The position numbers were made by a program, and so were the translations under genes. From assembly GCF_000720115.1 (NCBI RefSeq), contig NZ_JOIR01000006.1, forward strand, positions 172,318 to 236,317: a stretch of DNA of 64,000 bases, written 5' to 3'. The DNA comes from Streptomyces sp. NRRL F-2580. GTDB taxonomy: Bacteria; Actinomycetota; Actinomycetes; Streptomycetales; Streptomycetaceae. The notes under the pieces were generated by a model. That model was given only the letters and a program-made list of their open reading frames with translations. It did no database searches and was not told where the DNA came from. Below are positions 44,094 through 52,372 of this stretch, in pieces (the first letter of the stretch is position 1; each line of letters begins with the position of its first letter).

Positions 44094-44495
44094 ATGCCCA
44101 CCCCCGCCGTCCCCTGCCCCTGCGGGCTGCCCGCCGCGTACCCGGAGTGCTGCGGCCGCTTCCACTCCGGTGCCCAGCAGGCACCCACCGCCGAGCGCCT
44201 CATGCGCTCCAGGTTCAGCGCCTTCGCCGTCGGCGACATTGCCTACCTGCTGCGCTCCTGGCACCCCTCGACCCGTCCCGCCCATCTCGATCTGGACCCC
44301 GGGCAGCGCTGGGAGCGGCTGGAGATCCTCGCCACCGAGCGCGGCGGGATGTTCGAGACGGAGGGCTCGGTGGAGTTCCGCGCCCACTACCGCGAGGGCA
44401 GGCACACCGGCTCGCTGCACGAGCACAGCAGCTTCTCGCGCGAGGCCGGGGCCTGGGTCTACGTCGGCCCGCTCTCCCCCGTCGACTTCGACTGA
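44094..44495 (+). CDS. YchJ-family protein with SEC-C-like zinc motif
   Basis: A 133-aa protein. The N-terminal CPCGLPAAYPECCGRFH has Cys8, Cys10, Cys19 and Cys20, the SEC-C/UPF0225 zinc knuckle; the rest is an NTF2-like domain starting TAERLMRSRFSAFAVGDIAYLL, ending with the beta strands GSVEFRAHYREGRHTGSLHEHSSFSREAGAWVYV. Function is unknown although widely conserved (UPF0225 / YchJ). It follows tesB by 8 bases, and its last 37 bp overlap the end of a convergent gene. Confidence 0.9.
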   Translation: MPTPAVPCPCGLPAAYPECCGRFHSGAQQAPTAERLMRSRFSAFAVGDIAYLLRSWHPSTRPAHLDLDPGQRWERLEILATERGGMFETEGSVEFRAHYREGRHTGSLHEHSSFSREAGAWVYVGPLSPVDFD

Positions 44496-45310
44496 CCCCG
44501 CGCCCCCGTCAGGGCGAAGTCCAGGCTGGTGCGGTACCAGTGCACCTCCTCCGGCGGCCCCGCCTTCAGCAGCCGCAGCGCCACCGCCGCGGACGCCGGG
44601 ACCTGCGGATGCCCGTAGGGCGGGGGCGGTGCGAGCGCGGCCAGGACGATCCGCTCCCCCGGATCGGGCACGGCAGCCCGCAGCTCCTCCTCCGGGAGTA
44701 CGGAGGCCAGTACGGCAGCGCGCTCCCAGGGGTCGGCGGTACGTCTCAGCAGCAGCCCGACGTGCCGCCCGCGCCACCTGCGCGGGCGCAGGTCCTCCTT
44801 GGCCGCCATCAGCTCCCGGTCGGCCTCGGGCGCGGTCCCGCGCAGCATCCCGGGCTCACGCGCCGCGAACGCCCGTAGTTCCTCGGCCAGATAGAGCCAC
44901 ACCACGGCCCGGTACCGGTTGATCCGGTATCCGACCGGGGTGACGTGCCCGCAGCGCGCGAGGCGGGTGAACCGGCTCGGGCCGATCCCCAGCACCCCGG
45001 CCCCTGCCTCCGCTCCGGCCACGGCCTCGACCCGCTCGCGCAGTGCGTCCGCTCCGCCCGCGGCCGACCTGGCCCGGTCCAGCTCCGCCCGTGCGTAGCG
45101 CGCGGCCCCGCCCGCGGTCGGCCGCGCCGACCGCACCATCCCCAGCTGGACCGCCCGGGCGAACTCGCCGCGGGTCAGCCCCAGTTCCCCTGCGGCCTGC
45201 ACGCCGCCCACCAGCACTTCGGTGTCACCGCCGCCGCCTCCGGCAGCCGCGTCCCGCCCCGTACACACGGCCACTTCGACGTCCCGCAGCGCGGTCCCCA
45301 TCTGCATCAT
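44459..45310 (-). CDS. Streptomyces-type helix-turn-helix-containing protein (possibly DUF6397)
   Basis: A 283-aa protein I do not recognise with certainty. Two segments resemble DNA-binding helices: AAGELGLTRGEFARAVQLGMVRSARP and GIGPSRFTRLARCGHVTPVGYRINRYRAVVWLYLAEELRAFAAREP, the latter like a phage-type excisionase or MerR-like winged helix. The C-terminal third (LLLRRTADPWERAAVLASVLPEEELRAAVPDPGERIVLAAL) has a repetitive helical pattern. It looks like the Streptomyces-only family often listed as DUF6397, but I cannot confirm that. ATG 45310 is the first of three Met codons. Its end overlaps ychJ. Confidence 0.6.
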   Translation of the reverse strand: MMQMGTALRDVEVAVCTGRDAAAGGGGGDTEVLVGGVQAAGELGLTRGEFARAVQLGMVRSARPTAGGAARYARAELDRARSAAGGADALRERVEAVAGAEAGAGVLGIGPSRFTRLARCGHVTPVGYRINRYRAVVWLYLAEELRAFAAREPGMLRGTAPEADRELMAAKEDLRPRRWRGRHVGLLLRRTADPWERAAVLASVLPEEELRAAVPDPGERIVLAALAPPPPYGHPQVPASAAVALRLLKAGPPEEVHWYRTSLDFALTGARGQSKSTGESGPT

Positions 45311-45459
45311 CACGGTCCTCCCCCACGAGCAGTGATTACTCTGTGTGAAGACCGTAACCCAGCGCGACGACAGCCGCGCCGCCTGTGGATAACTCTCCGG
45401 AGCGCCCCCGCCGCCGCCGGAGTCAGCCGCCTGAGCCGGCTGCCGAGTCGGTCGCGGCG

Positions 45460-45858
45460 TCAGCCGCCGGTGATGCGCCGTTCCGCGACGCCCAGATGCT
45501 CGCCCACCCGGTTGACCAGCAGCGTCATCTCGTACGCGACCTGGCCGATGTCCGCCTCGGCCGCGCTCAGCACGCACAGGCAGCTGCCCGCGCCCGCCGC
45601 CATGACGAAGAGGACCCCCTCGTCGTACTCGATCATCGTCTGGCGGACCTCGCCGGCCCTGAAGTGCCGCCCGGACCCCTTCGCCAGGCTCTGCAGACCG
45701 GCCGCGACGGCCGCCAGGTGCTCGGCGTCCTCCCGCGCCAGTCCCGCGCTCGCCCCCGTCACCAGGCCGTCGTTGGACAGCACCACCGCGTGCCGCACCT
45801 GCTGGACCCTGCGCGTCAGGTCGTCCAGCAGCCAGTCCAGTTGCTTGTCCAGTGCCAT
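45460..45858 (-). CDS. Roadblock/LC7-domain protein (second copy beside the conservon)
   Basis: A 132-aa CvnB-like regulator of small GTPase-like proteins. QLDWLLDDLTRRVQQVRHAVVLSNDGLVTGASAG and GLQSLAKGSGRHFRAGEVRQTMIEYDEGVLFVMAAGAGSCLCVL match CvnB at 47531-47977 throughout. The two are clearly paralogues, by eye about two thirds identical. It is separated from the conservon by the opposite-strand PPOX gene, so it has its own promoter. MALDKQ at 45858 is the start. It may serve CvnD as an alternative partner. Confidence 0.88.
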   Translation of the reverse strand: MALDKQLDWLLDDLTRRVQQVRHAVVLSNDGLVTGASAGLAREDAEHLAAVAAGLQSLAKGSGRHFRAGEVRQTMIEYDEGVLFVMAAGAGSCLCVLSAAEADIGQVAYEMTLLVNRVGEHLGVAERRITGG

Positions 45859-45964
45859 TCCCAGCCCCTCCCGTTGACGTGGCCGACCCGGCCCGCGCCC
45901 CACCCCTCGCACTCGTGCCGCAAGCCTTCCCCACCAGCGCCTTTCGGGCAAGGAGGATGTCCCC

Positions 45965-46402
45965 ATGGCGAAGAAGATGACTCAAGAGGAATGGCGTGCA
46001 TTCGTCTCCCACTCCACCCGCACCGGAAAGCTCTCCACCGTCCGCGAGGACGGGAGCCCGCACATCGCTCCCATCTGGTTCGTACTCGACGGAGATTCCT
46101 TCGTGTTCAACACCGGCAAGGACACCGTCAAGGGGCGCAACCTGGCCCGTGACGGCCGGGTCGCGCTCTGCGTGGACGACGACCAGCCGCCCTTCTCGTA
46201 CGTCGTGCTCCAGGGCCGCGCCGAGATCAGCGGATACGCCGACGACGCCGAGGAGCTGCTCACCTGGGCGACGCGCATCGGCGCCCGCTACATGGGCGAA
46301 GAGCGCGCCGAGTCCTTCGGCCGCCGCAATGCCGTCCCGAGCGAACTCCTCGTCCGGGTCCCGATCGACAAGGTGATCGCCCTCGCCGGCATCGCGGACT
46401 GA
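45965..46402 (+). CDS. PPOX-class F420-dependent oxidoreductase (pyridoxamine-oxidase-like fold)
   Basis: A 145-aa split-barrel flavin/F420 enzyme. LSTVREDGSPHIAPIWFVLDGDSFVFNTGKDTVKGRNLARDGRVALCVDDDQPPFSYVVLQGRAEI covers the whole barrel core with the cofactor phosphate loop (TGKDTVKGRNL). Members reduce or oxidise small aromatic and biliverdin-like molecules with F420H2 or FMN. ATG 45965 follows GGAGGAT. It is divergent from the roadblock gene with a 106-bp shared promoter region and convergent with cvnD; cofactor choice is not visible from the sequence. Confidence 0.88.
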   Translation: MAKKMTQEEWRAFVSHSTRTGKLSTVREDGSPHIAPIWFVLDGDSFVFNTGKDTVKGRNLARDGRVALCVDDDQPPFSYVVLQGRAEISGYADDAEELLTWATRIGARYMGEERAESFGRRNAVPSELLVRVPIDKVIALAGIAD

Positions 46403-46425
46403 CCGGTCGGTGGAGCCGCGCGCGT

Positions 46426-47136
46426 TCACACGGAATCGGCCTGCGGCTCCACCGAGTCGAGCAGCCGGGCGGTGTGCACCCGCCCGGCGTACTCGACCAG
46501 CCTGATCAGCACTTCCTTCCCCGAGTCCTTGTCCCGCGCGTCGCACAGCACCACCGGCGTCCCATGGTCCAGGTCCAGCGCCCGCGACACGTCGTGCACC
46601 CCGTACCGCCGCGCGTCCGTGAAGCAGTTGACGGCCACCACGAAGGGGATGCGCCGGTGCTCGAAGTAGTCCACCGCCGGAAAGCAGTCCTCCAGCCGCC
46701 GCGTGTCGGCGAGCACCACCGCGCCGAGCGCACCCTGCGACAACTCGTCCCACAGGAACCAGAACCGGTCCTGCCCCGGGGTGCCGAACAGGTACAGCGA
46801 CAGCCCGGACCGGATGGTGATCCGCCCGAAGTCCATGGCCACGGTCGTCGTCGTCTTCTGGGCCACGCCGCCCGTGTCGTCGACCAGTTCGCCCGCCTCG
46901 CTCAGCAGCTCCTCCGTGCGCAGCGGCCGGATCTCGCTCACCGCACCCACCAGCGTGGTCTTGCCGACGCCGAAGCCGCCGGCCACGAGGATCTTCAGCG
47001 CGAGCGAGGCCAGTTCGGCGTCCTCTCCGGGGTCGGGATCCAGGTCCAGGTCCACGTCCCCGTCCACGTCCACGTCCACATCGACGTCCGGGCGCGGACC
47101 CGTTCCGGCAGGTCCGTTGTCATGCTGTCCCATCAA
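46426..47136 (-). CDS. cvnD: CvnD, conservon ATP/GTP-binding protein
   Basis: A 236-aa MglA-like small GTPase. After an acidic, Asp-Val-rich N-terminus (DVDVDVDVDGDVDLDLDPDP, residues ~17-36, encoded by 6-bp repeats) come the P-loop GGFGVGKTT, switch region TTTTVAMDFG, DTPG-equivalent LFGTPGQDRF and a divergent G4 AVNCFTD. The protein is likely a membrane-associated switch acting with CvnA-C. The stop side borders the PPOX gene. It overlaps cvnC by 4 bp, so translation is coupled. The G4 motif differs from NKxD, so base specificity may differ. Confidence 0.92.
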   Translation of the reverse strand: MMGQHDNGPAGTGPRPDVDVDVDVDGDVDLDLDPDPGEDAELASLALKILVAGGFGVGKTTLVGAVSEIRPLRTEELLSEAGELVDDTGGVAQKTTTTVAMDFGRITIRSGLSLYLFGTPGQDRFWFLWDELSQGALGAVVLADTRRLEDCFPAVDYFEHRRIPFVVAVNCFTDARRYGVHDVSRALDLDHGTPVVLCDARDKDSGKEVLIRLVEYAGRVHTARLLDSVEPQADSV

Positions 47137-47513
47137 AGCGCTCGCAATCCCTCGATGACTTCACGCAGAATCCGCTCGTCCGGCAGCTGCGCGGGCGGCA
47201 CCGGCCGGCTCACCTTGACGTGCCCGCCCTCCAGCAGGTCCCCGAGGAGGACCCGCACCACCCCCACGGGCAGGTCGGCGTCGGCGGCGAGCTCCGCCAC
47301 CGACTGGGTCTCGGACCGGCAGAGTCCGAGCAACGCCCGGTGTTCGGGGCCGAGCAACGACTCGGCCGCCTCGTCCGTGCCCTCCGGGTCCACCACGACC
47401 AGGGCGATCAGGTCGAAGCGCACCCCGTGGGGTCCCGGCTTCGTACGCCCCCCGGTCATGGCGTACGGGCGGACGAGCGGGCCCGCGTCGGCGTCGTACC
47501 ACTGGCCGTTCAT
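47133..47513 (-). CDS. cvnC: CvnC, DUF742 winged-helix conservon protein
   Basis: A 126-aa DUF742 protein. The N-terminal LVRPYAMTGGRTKP and the helix-turn-helix-like GPEHRALLGLCRSETQSVAELAADADLPVGVVRVLLGDLLEGGHVKV match the family, which forms the third gene of conservons and is thought to link CvnA to CvnD. It overlaps cvnD by 4 bp and starts 17 bp after cvnB. It is not known whether this family binds DNA. Confidence 0.92.
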   Translation of the reverse strand: MNGQWYDADAGPLVRPYAMTGGRTKPGPHGVRFDLIALVVVDPEGTDEAAESLLGPEHRALLGLCRSETQSVAELAADADLPVGVVRVLLGDLLEGGHVKVSRPVPPAQLPDERILREVIEGLRAL

Positions 47514-47530
47514 GCCCCGGACCGCCGCCC

Positions 47531-47977
47531 TCAGCCGGCGGCCGGCGGCCGCGCCGCGAACCGGGGCGGCGTGTAGAGGTGCTCGCCGACCCGCTTCACC
47601 AGCCGGGCCATCTCGTAGGCGATGAGGCCGATGTCGGCACTGGCGGCGCTGAGCACGGCGAGGCAGGAGCCGTCACCGGCGGCCGCGACGAAGAGGAAGC
47701 CCTCGTCCATCTCGACCATCGTCTGGCGCACGCCCCCGGCGTGGAAGTGCCGGCCCGCGCCCTTGGCCAGGCTGTGAAAGCCGGAGGCCACCGCCGCCAG
47801 GTGCTCGGCGTCCTCCCGGCTGAGGGCGCTGGAAGAGCCGACCGCCAGCCCGTCGTTGGAGAGGACCACGGCGTGCCGCACCTCTCGGACCCGGCGCACC
47901 ATGTCGTCCAGCAGCCAGTCCAGTTCGCCGGACCTGCGCACGCCGTCGAGGTCGATCCTCTGGTGTTCGATCATCAC
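47531..47977 (-). CDS. cvnB: CvnB, roadblock/LC7 conservon protein
   Basis: A 148-aa roadblock protein, the presumed GTPase-modulating partner of CvnD. ELDWLLDDMVRRVREVRHAVVLSNDGLAVGSSSALSREDAEHL gives the N-terminal helices and the strand; FHSLAKGAGRHFHAGGVRQTMVEMDEGFLFVAAAG the core. The start ATGATG overlaps the cvnA stop (TGATG, 47974-47977). The sister gene at 45460-45858 is nearly identical in layout. Order and spacing (A-B-C-D with short overlaps) are those of a standard Streptomyces conservon. Confidence 0.93.
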   Translation of the reverse strand: MMIEHQRIDLDGVRRSGELDWLLDDMVRRVREVRHAVVLSNDGLAVGSSSALSREDAEHLAAVASGFHSLAKGAGRHFHAGGVRQTMVEMDEGFLFVAAAGDGSCLAVLSAASADIGLIAYEMARLVKRVGEHLYTPPRFAARPPAAG

Positions 47978-50598
47978 ACTTCTCCTTCGCTGCCTGCGTG
48001 GGGGGAGTTCTCCTGGGCGCCGCGGACCCAGCCGGCCCGGTACGCCGCCATCCGGTCCCGGGCCTGCTCCGGGCTGCGGCCCGGCGGGTCCTCGGGGAGG
48101 CGGACCCCGGCGGGGGCCTTCGGGGCGGGTGCCTCACGGAGTTGCGGGACGAGGCTGGCCTGGCGCACCCGCCGCGGCAGTTCCGTCACCGAGGCCGACC
48201 GGGCCGGCTGGGCCGACGGGCCCGCCGGGCCCGAGCGGGCAGAGGGGGTCGACGCCGCTTGGGTACTGGCTGCCGCGCCGCCGGGACCGCGCGGCCGCAG
48301 CGATGCCACCGGGGCCGGGCGCGGCTCCTCGGGTGCGGGGGCCCGCTCCGGGGCCGGGATGCCGCGCGGGTCCTCCCGTACCGCCGAGCCGCGCGCCTCC
48401 TCCCGTACGACGGTCATGGCGGGCGGCGCCTCCGCCTGCGCCGGCGACTCCGGTGGCGCTGCCGCGGCCGGCCGCTCGTGACCGGGGCCGGGACCGGGAC
48501 CGGGACCGGGACCGGAAGCGGGGGCGACGGAGCCCGGGGCGCCGACCGTCAGGGCGCCCTGGAGCATCGAGTTCGGCAGCAGCACCACCGCGGTGGTGCC
48601 GCCGTAGGGCGACGTCCGCAGGTGCACCTTCACTCCGTGGCGGGCGGCGAGGCGGCTGACCACGAAGAGCCCGAGCCTGTCGCTGTCGAAGAGGTCGAGC
48701 GCCTCGGACTGCTCGATTCGCCGGTTGGCGTCGCCGAGGGATTCGCGGCCCATGCCGAGCCCGCGGTCCTCGACCTCCAGGACGTAGCCGGCGCCGACGG
48801 GTTCGCCGCTGACCCGGACCTTGGTGTGCGGAGGGGAGAACTGCGCGGCGTTCTCGATGAGTTCGGCGAGCAGGTGGGTGAGGTCGGCGACGGCGCCCCC
48901 GACAACGGCGGCCTCGGCGAGCTGGCGGACCTCGATGCGCGGGTACTCCTCGATCTCGGAGACCGCGGCCCGTACGACGTTCGTGAGGGGGACGGGCATC
49001 CGCCAGGCGCGGCCCGGGGCCGCGCCCGACAGGATGATCAGACTTTCGGCGTGCCGACGCATCCGGGTGGTGAGGTGGTCGAGGCGGAAGAGGTCGCCGA
49101 GCTCGTTCGGGTCGTCGGCGCGCCGTTCCATCGAGTCGAGCAGGGTGAGCTGCTTGTGCACGAGGACCTGGCTGCGGCGGGCGAGGTTGACGAAGACGCC
49201 GGAGACCCCGCTGGCCAGCTCCGCCCGCTCGACGGCGGCGCTGAGCGCGGCCCGGTGGACGGTGCCGAGCGCCGCGCCGACCTGGGTGATCTCGTCGTCG
49301 GCGGGCGGCCCGGGCGGGGTCTCGGCGGTGACGTCGATGTCCTCGCCGGCGCGCAGCCGTTCCATCGCCTGCGGGAGTTTGCGGTGGGCGATCTCCAGGG
49401 CGGTGTTGCGCAACGAGACGAGTTCCACGACCAGTGCGCGGCCGATCCGCACGGAGATCACGAGCGAGGCGGCGACGGCTGCCAGGCCCAGTAGAACGGC
49501 GGCGCCGGCCGGGCTGAGCGCCCCTTCGGCGAGCGGGTCGGCCCGGTCGGCGGCAGCGGCGTGCGCGGCCTCCTCGATCTCCCGCATCGAGGCACCGATT
49601 CCGGTTTGGGCGGCCTCCCAGCCGGCGGGCGCCCCCCGGGTGTCCTTGGAGGTGCCGGCGGCCAGGGCCCGGTCCTCGGCGCCGGTGAGGTCGGCGTAGG
49701 CGGCGCTCTTGGCCACGGACTCCCATGCGGCCTGCTGGGCGGCGGGGAGGTCACGGGCCGCGGAGTCGGTGAGGGCGCGGCGGGTCTCGATGGCGCCGGT
49801 CAGCAGTCGAAGCGTTTCGGCGCTGCGCGGGCCCGGCACGGCGAGCAGGGCGTCCTCCCGCGACAGGAGTTCCCCGGCGCGGGCGAATTCGAGCAGGACC
49901 CGGGCGTCCGGGCCGAGTTCGGCGTCCTCGCCGCCGGTCAGGGCGCCGCCCACGGCGAAGGCGGAGTCGACCACGCGGGTGTAGATCTCGTAGGCCGCCT
50001 CGGGGGTGGCGCGGCGGTCGGTGATGTCCTTGCGGGCCGATCCCAGGGCCTCGGCGGCGACGACGAACTCACCCAGGCGGACCACGATGTCGGAGCGGTA
50101 GTCGCCGGAGTCGGCGACGGTGTGGCGGTCGCCGAGCCGCAGCCGCCGGACGGCGCTGTCGGTACGGCGGGCCTGCTGGTCCAGGGCGCCCGGGTCGGCG
50201 GCGGGGTCGGCGAGGAGCCGGACGGCGGCCCGCCGCTCGGCCTGGAGTTCGGTGACGGCGGCGGCGACGGGCGTGCGTATCTCCGCGTCGGCTTGGTGGA
50301 TGCGGCTGAGGCGGGCGACGTCCTGGGCGGTGGTGACGGTGGCGAAGGCCCAGAGGGCGAGGAGCGAGACGACCGGGACCATCAGCAGCGAGACGATCTT
50401 CGCGCGGACGGTGGCGGGGCGCAGCCGCAGCCGGAAGCCGCGTTCGCGCGGGGCGGCCTGGGCACCCGGAAGGGGCTGGTGGAGCTGGTCTTCCGCCGTT
50501 TCCTCGGCCGGCGGTCCGGCGTGGGCCCGGCGGCCGCGTGCCGGGGGCGCGGGCAGCCGCGGCGCCGCTGCTTCCGGTTTTCTGCGGGGTGTTCGCAT
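47974..50598 (-). CDS. cvnA: CvnA, nitrate/nitrite-sensing-type membrane histidine kinase-like protein
   Basis: An 874-aa sensor. A basic N-terminus precedes a transmembrane helix (VSLLALWAFATVTTAQ, ~residue 75-95), an extracytoplasmic NIT (nitrate/nitrite-sensing) helical domain, a second helix (AAVLLGLAAVAASLVISVRI), HAMP-like linker, and HATPase_c with N-box LIENAAQFSPPHT, G-box DRGLGMG, GLFVVSRLAARHGV and GGTTAVVLLP. A His in RLDHLTTRMRRHAES is the likely dimerisation helix. A long Pro/Ala/Gly tail includes (PG)n. In conservons CvnA senses a signal and drives CvnD. It overlaps cvnB; the MHYT gene is 163 bp upstream. Confidence 0.9.
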   Translation of the reverse strand: MRTPRRKPEAAAPRLPAPPARGRRAHAGPPAEETAEDQLHQPLPGAQAAPRERGFRLRLRPATVRAKIVSLLMVPVVSLLALWAFATVTTAQDVARLSRIHQADAEIRTPVAAAVTELQAERRAAVRLLADPAADPGALDQQARRTDSAVRRLRLGDRHTVADSGDYRSDIVVRLGEFVVAAEALGSARKDITDRRATPEAAYEIYTRVVDSAFAVGGALTGGEDAELGPDARVLLEFARAGELLSREDALLAVPGPRSAETLRLLTGAIETRRALTDSAARDLPAAQQAAWESVAKSAAYADLTGAEDRALAAGTSKDTRGAPAGWEAAQTGIGASMREIEEAAHAAAADRADPLAEGALSPAGAAVLLGLAAVAASLVISVRIGRALVVELVSLRNTALEIAHRKLPQAMERLRAGEDIDVTAETPPGPPADDEITQVGAALGTVHRAALSAAVERAELASGVSGVFVNLARRSQVLVHKQLTLLDSMERRADDPNELGDLFRLDHLTTRMRRHAESLIILSGAAPGRAWRMPVPLTNVVRAAVSEIEEYPRIEVRQLAEAAVVGGAVADLTHLLAELIENAAQFSPPHTKVRVSGEPVGAGYVLEVEDRGLGMGRESLGDANRRIEQSEALDLFDSDRLGLFVVSRLAARHGVKVHLRTSPYGGTTAVVLLPNSMLQGALTVGAPGSVAPASGPGPGPGPGPGHERPAAAAPPESPAQAEAPPAMTVVREEARGSAVREDPRGIPAPERAPAPEEPRPAPVASLRPRGPGGAAASTQAASTPSARSGPAGPSAQPARSASVTELPRRVRQASLVPQLREAPAPKAPAGVRLPEDPPGRSPEQARDRMAAYRAGWVRGAQENSPHAGSEGEV

Positions 50599-50761
50599 GG
50601 GCTCCTCGTTCCGGGCGGTGCCTGCGGGTGCGGCGACGGTGACGGCGGTGGCACTGGTGGTGGTGGCGACGACGGTGGTTCGGTGCGGCTGAAGCGGCGG
50701 TGGGGCCCGCGGACCGGGGCCCGCGGCCGTGAGGGGGGCGGGAGGCGGGAGCCCGGCCGGC

Positions 50762-51559
50762 TCAGTGGGCGGTCACGGTGCGCTCCCCGAGATGCTGGGC
50801 GGCCGAAGCGGAAGCGGCCCGTTCGTCGGCCGTCGGGGAGAGCGCGACGAAGGCGGCGGTGATGAACAGGTAGGAGCCCAGGCCGACGGCGAGCGGGAAG
50901 ATGAACTGCATGGCCGTGGCGCCGGGCAGGGCCGCGTCCGAGGGGCTGACGCCGACCGCGACGGCCATCATCCCGGTGTAGTGCATGCTGCTGACCGCGG
51001 CGCCCATGACGAGCGAGGCGACGGCGACGGCCACCGGTGACTTGATGTTGAGCGCGGCCCACAGTGCGGCGGTCGCCGCGATCACGGCGATGGCCACGGA
51101 GAGGGCCACGGTGAGCGGATCGTAGGAGACCTCGCCGTGCAGCCGCAGGGCCGCCATGCCCAGGTAGTGCATGCTGGCGACGCCCAGTCCGGTGGTGAGA
51201 CCCCCCAGGACGAGCGAACGGCCGCGCTCCTTGCCGTAGCCGACGGCGAAGACCCCGGCGCCGACGACCAGCATGGCGACGAGCAGGCTGAGGATGGTGA
51301 GCGGCACGTTGTAGTGGATCTCGGTGCCGTTGACCTCGAAGCCGAGCATCGCGACGAAGTGCATCGTCCAGATGCCGGTGCCGATGGCGGAGGCCGCGGT
51401 GAGGAGCCAGTTGCGGCGGGAGGCGCCGGTGGCGGCGAGCGCGCGGACGGTGCAGCGCAGCCCGAGGGCGGCGCCGATCGATGCCATCACGTATGACAGC
51501 ACGGGTGTGAGCCACCCGTAGGCGGCGTGGTCCAGATGTCCCAGGTGTCCCATGGCCAC
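50762..51559 (-). CDS. MHYT-domain integral membrane sensor
   Basis: A 265-aa seven-helix protein. Three MHYT-like motifs, each pair of His/Met residues near the outer face, can be read: MHFVAM, MHYLGM and MHYTGM, the signature of the MHYT sensor domain proposed to bind copper and sense a diatomic gas or redox state. Unlike most family members it has no cytoplasmic output domain. It lies just upstream of the conservon on the same strand, so it may share signalling with CvnA; this is inferred from position only. Confidence 0.88.
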   Translation of the reverse strand: MAMGHLGHLDHAAYGWLTPVLSYVMASIGAALGLRCTVRALAATGASRRNWLLTAASAIGTGIWTMHFVAMLGFEVNGTEIHYNVPLTILSLLVAMLVVGAGVFAVGYGKERGRSLVLGGLTTGLGVASMHYLGMAALRLHGEVSYDPLTVALSVAIAVIAATAALWAALNIKSPVAVAVASLVMGAAVSSMHYTGMMAVAVGVSPSDAALPGATAMQFIFPLAVGLGSYLFITAAFVALSPTADERAASASAAQHLGERTVTAH

Positions 51560-51721
51560 CGGACGCTAGTCCGGGTGAGAGCGCGAACAGGGGACGCATT
51601 TCGAAAGACGCTGTAACTGCTGGAATATGACAGAGCTACGTTCATCTTCGATCACACCACGTGCCACCTTGCGCACGGTCCGCAGGCACGCGGGCGCACG
51701 CCGGTGCGGGATCATGGGCGC

Positions 51722-52321
51722 ATGAGCGAAGACCACACGCACGTGCAGGAGTTCTTCGGGGCGCGCGCCGCCGACTGGGACCGCAAGTTCCCCGGCGACG
51801 GGCCCGCGTTCACCACCGCCGTGGCCGAGTTCGGGCTGCGGCCCGGGGACCGCGTGCTCGACGCGGGCTGTGGCACCGGCCGGGCCATGACCGCGCTGCG
51901 GGCCGCCGTGGGACCCGCCGGAACGGTGCTCGGCGTCGATCTCACCCCGCAGATGCTGGCCGCCGCGCAACGGGCCGGGCGGGGCGCCGAGGGCGCCCTT
52001 CTGCTCGCCGACGTGGCCCGGCTGCCGCTGCGCGACGGGGTGCTGGACGCGGTGTTCGCCGCCGGGCTCATCGCCCACCTGCCCGACCCCGGGGCGAACC
52101 TGCGCGAGCTCGCCCGGGTGGTGCGCCCCGGCGGCCGGCTCGCACTCTTTCACCCGATCGGGCGAGCGGCCCTCGCCGCGCGCCACGGCCGCGAGCTGAC
52201 CCCGGAGGACATGCGGGCCGAGCACAACCTCGGCCCACTGCTCGCGGGTTCGGGCTGGGAGATGACCTCGTACGCCGACGAGGACGACCGCTTCCTGGTG
52301 CTGGCCGTACACCACCCGTGA
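51722..52321 (+). CDS. SAM-dependent methyltransferase, class I (type 11)
   Basis: A 199-aa methyltransferase. The glycine-rich SAM loop is VLDAGCGTGRAM, acidic loop GVDLTPQML, motif III LLLADVARLPL, and the conserved ARVVRPGGRLALFHPI. The architecture is that of the UbiE/Methyltransf_11 group that works on small molecules. ATG 51722 (MSEDHTHV) is used; an ATG at 51704 would add six residues. It is isolated from its neighbours: the gene to the right points toward it, the gene to the left away from it. Substrate unknown. Confidence 0.88.
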   Translation: MSEDHTHVQEFFGARAADWDRKFPGDGPAFTTAVAEFGLRPGDRVLDAGCGTGRAMTALRAAVGPAGTVLGVDLTPQMLAAAQRAGRGAEGALLLADVARLPLRDGVLDAVFAAGLIAHLPDPGANLRELARVVRPGGRLALFHPIGRAALAARHGRELTPEDMRAEHNLGPLLAGSGWEMTSYADEDDRFLVLAVHHP

Positions 52322-52372
52322 CATGCGTTCGTACGTCGCCTCCGCGCCCGGGATCCGCGGACGCCCCCGGGA

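Noticed and set aside
47040..47095. Hexamer repeats in front of cvnD as operator array
   Set aside because: They are in frame and encode the Asp-Val N-terminus of CvnD.
48480..48520. GGGACC hexamer repeats as a regulatory array
   Set aside because: They encode the Pro-Gly repeat in the disordered tail of CvnA; low-complexity coding sequence explains them.
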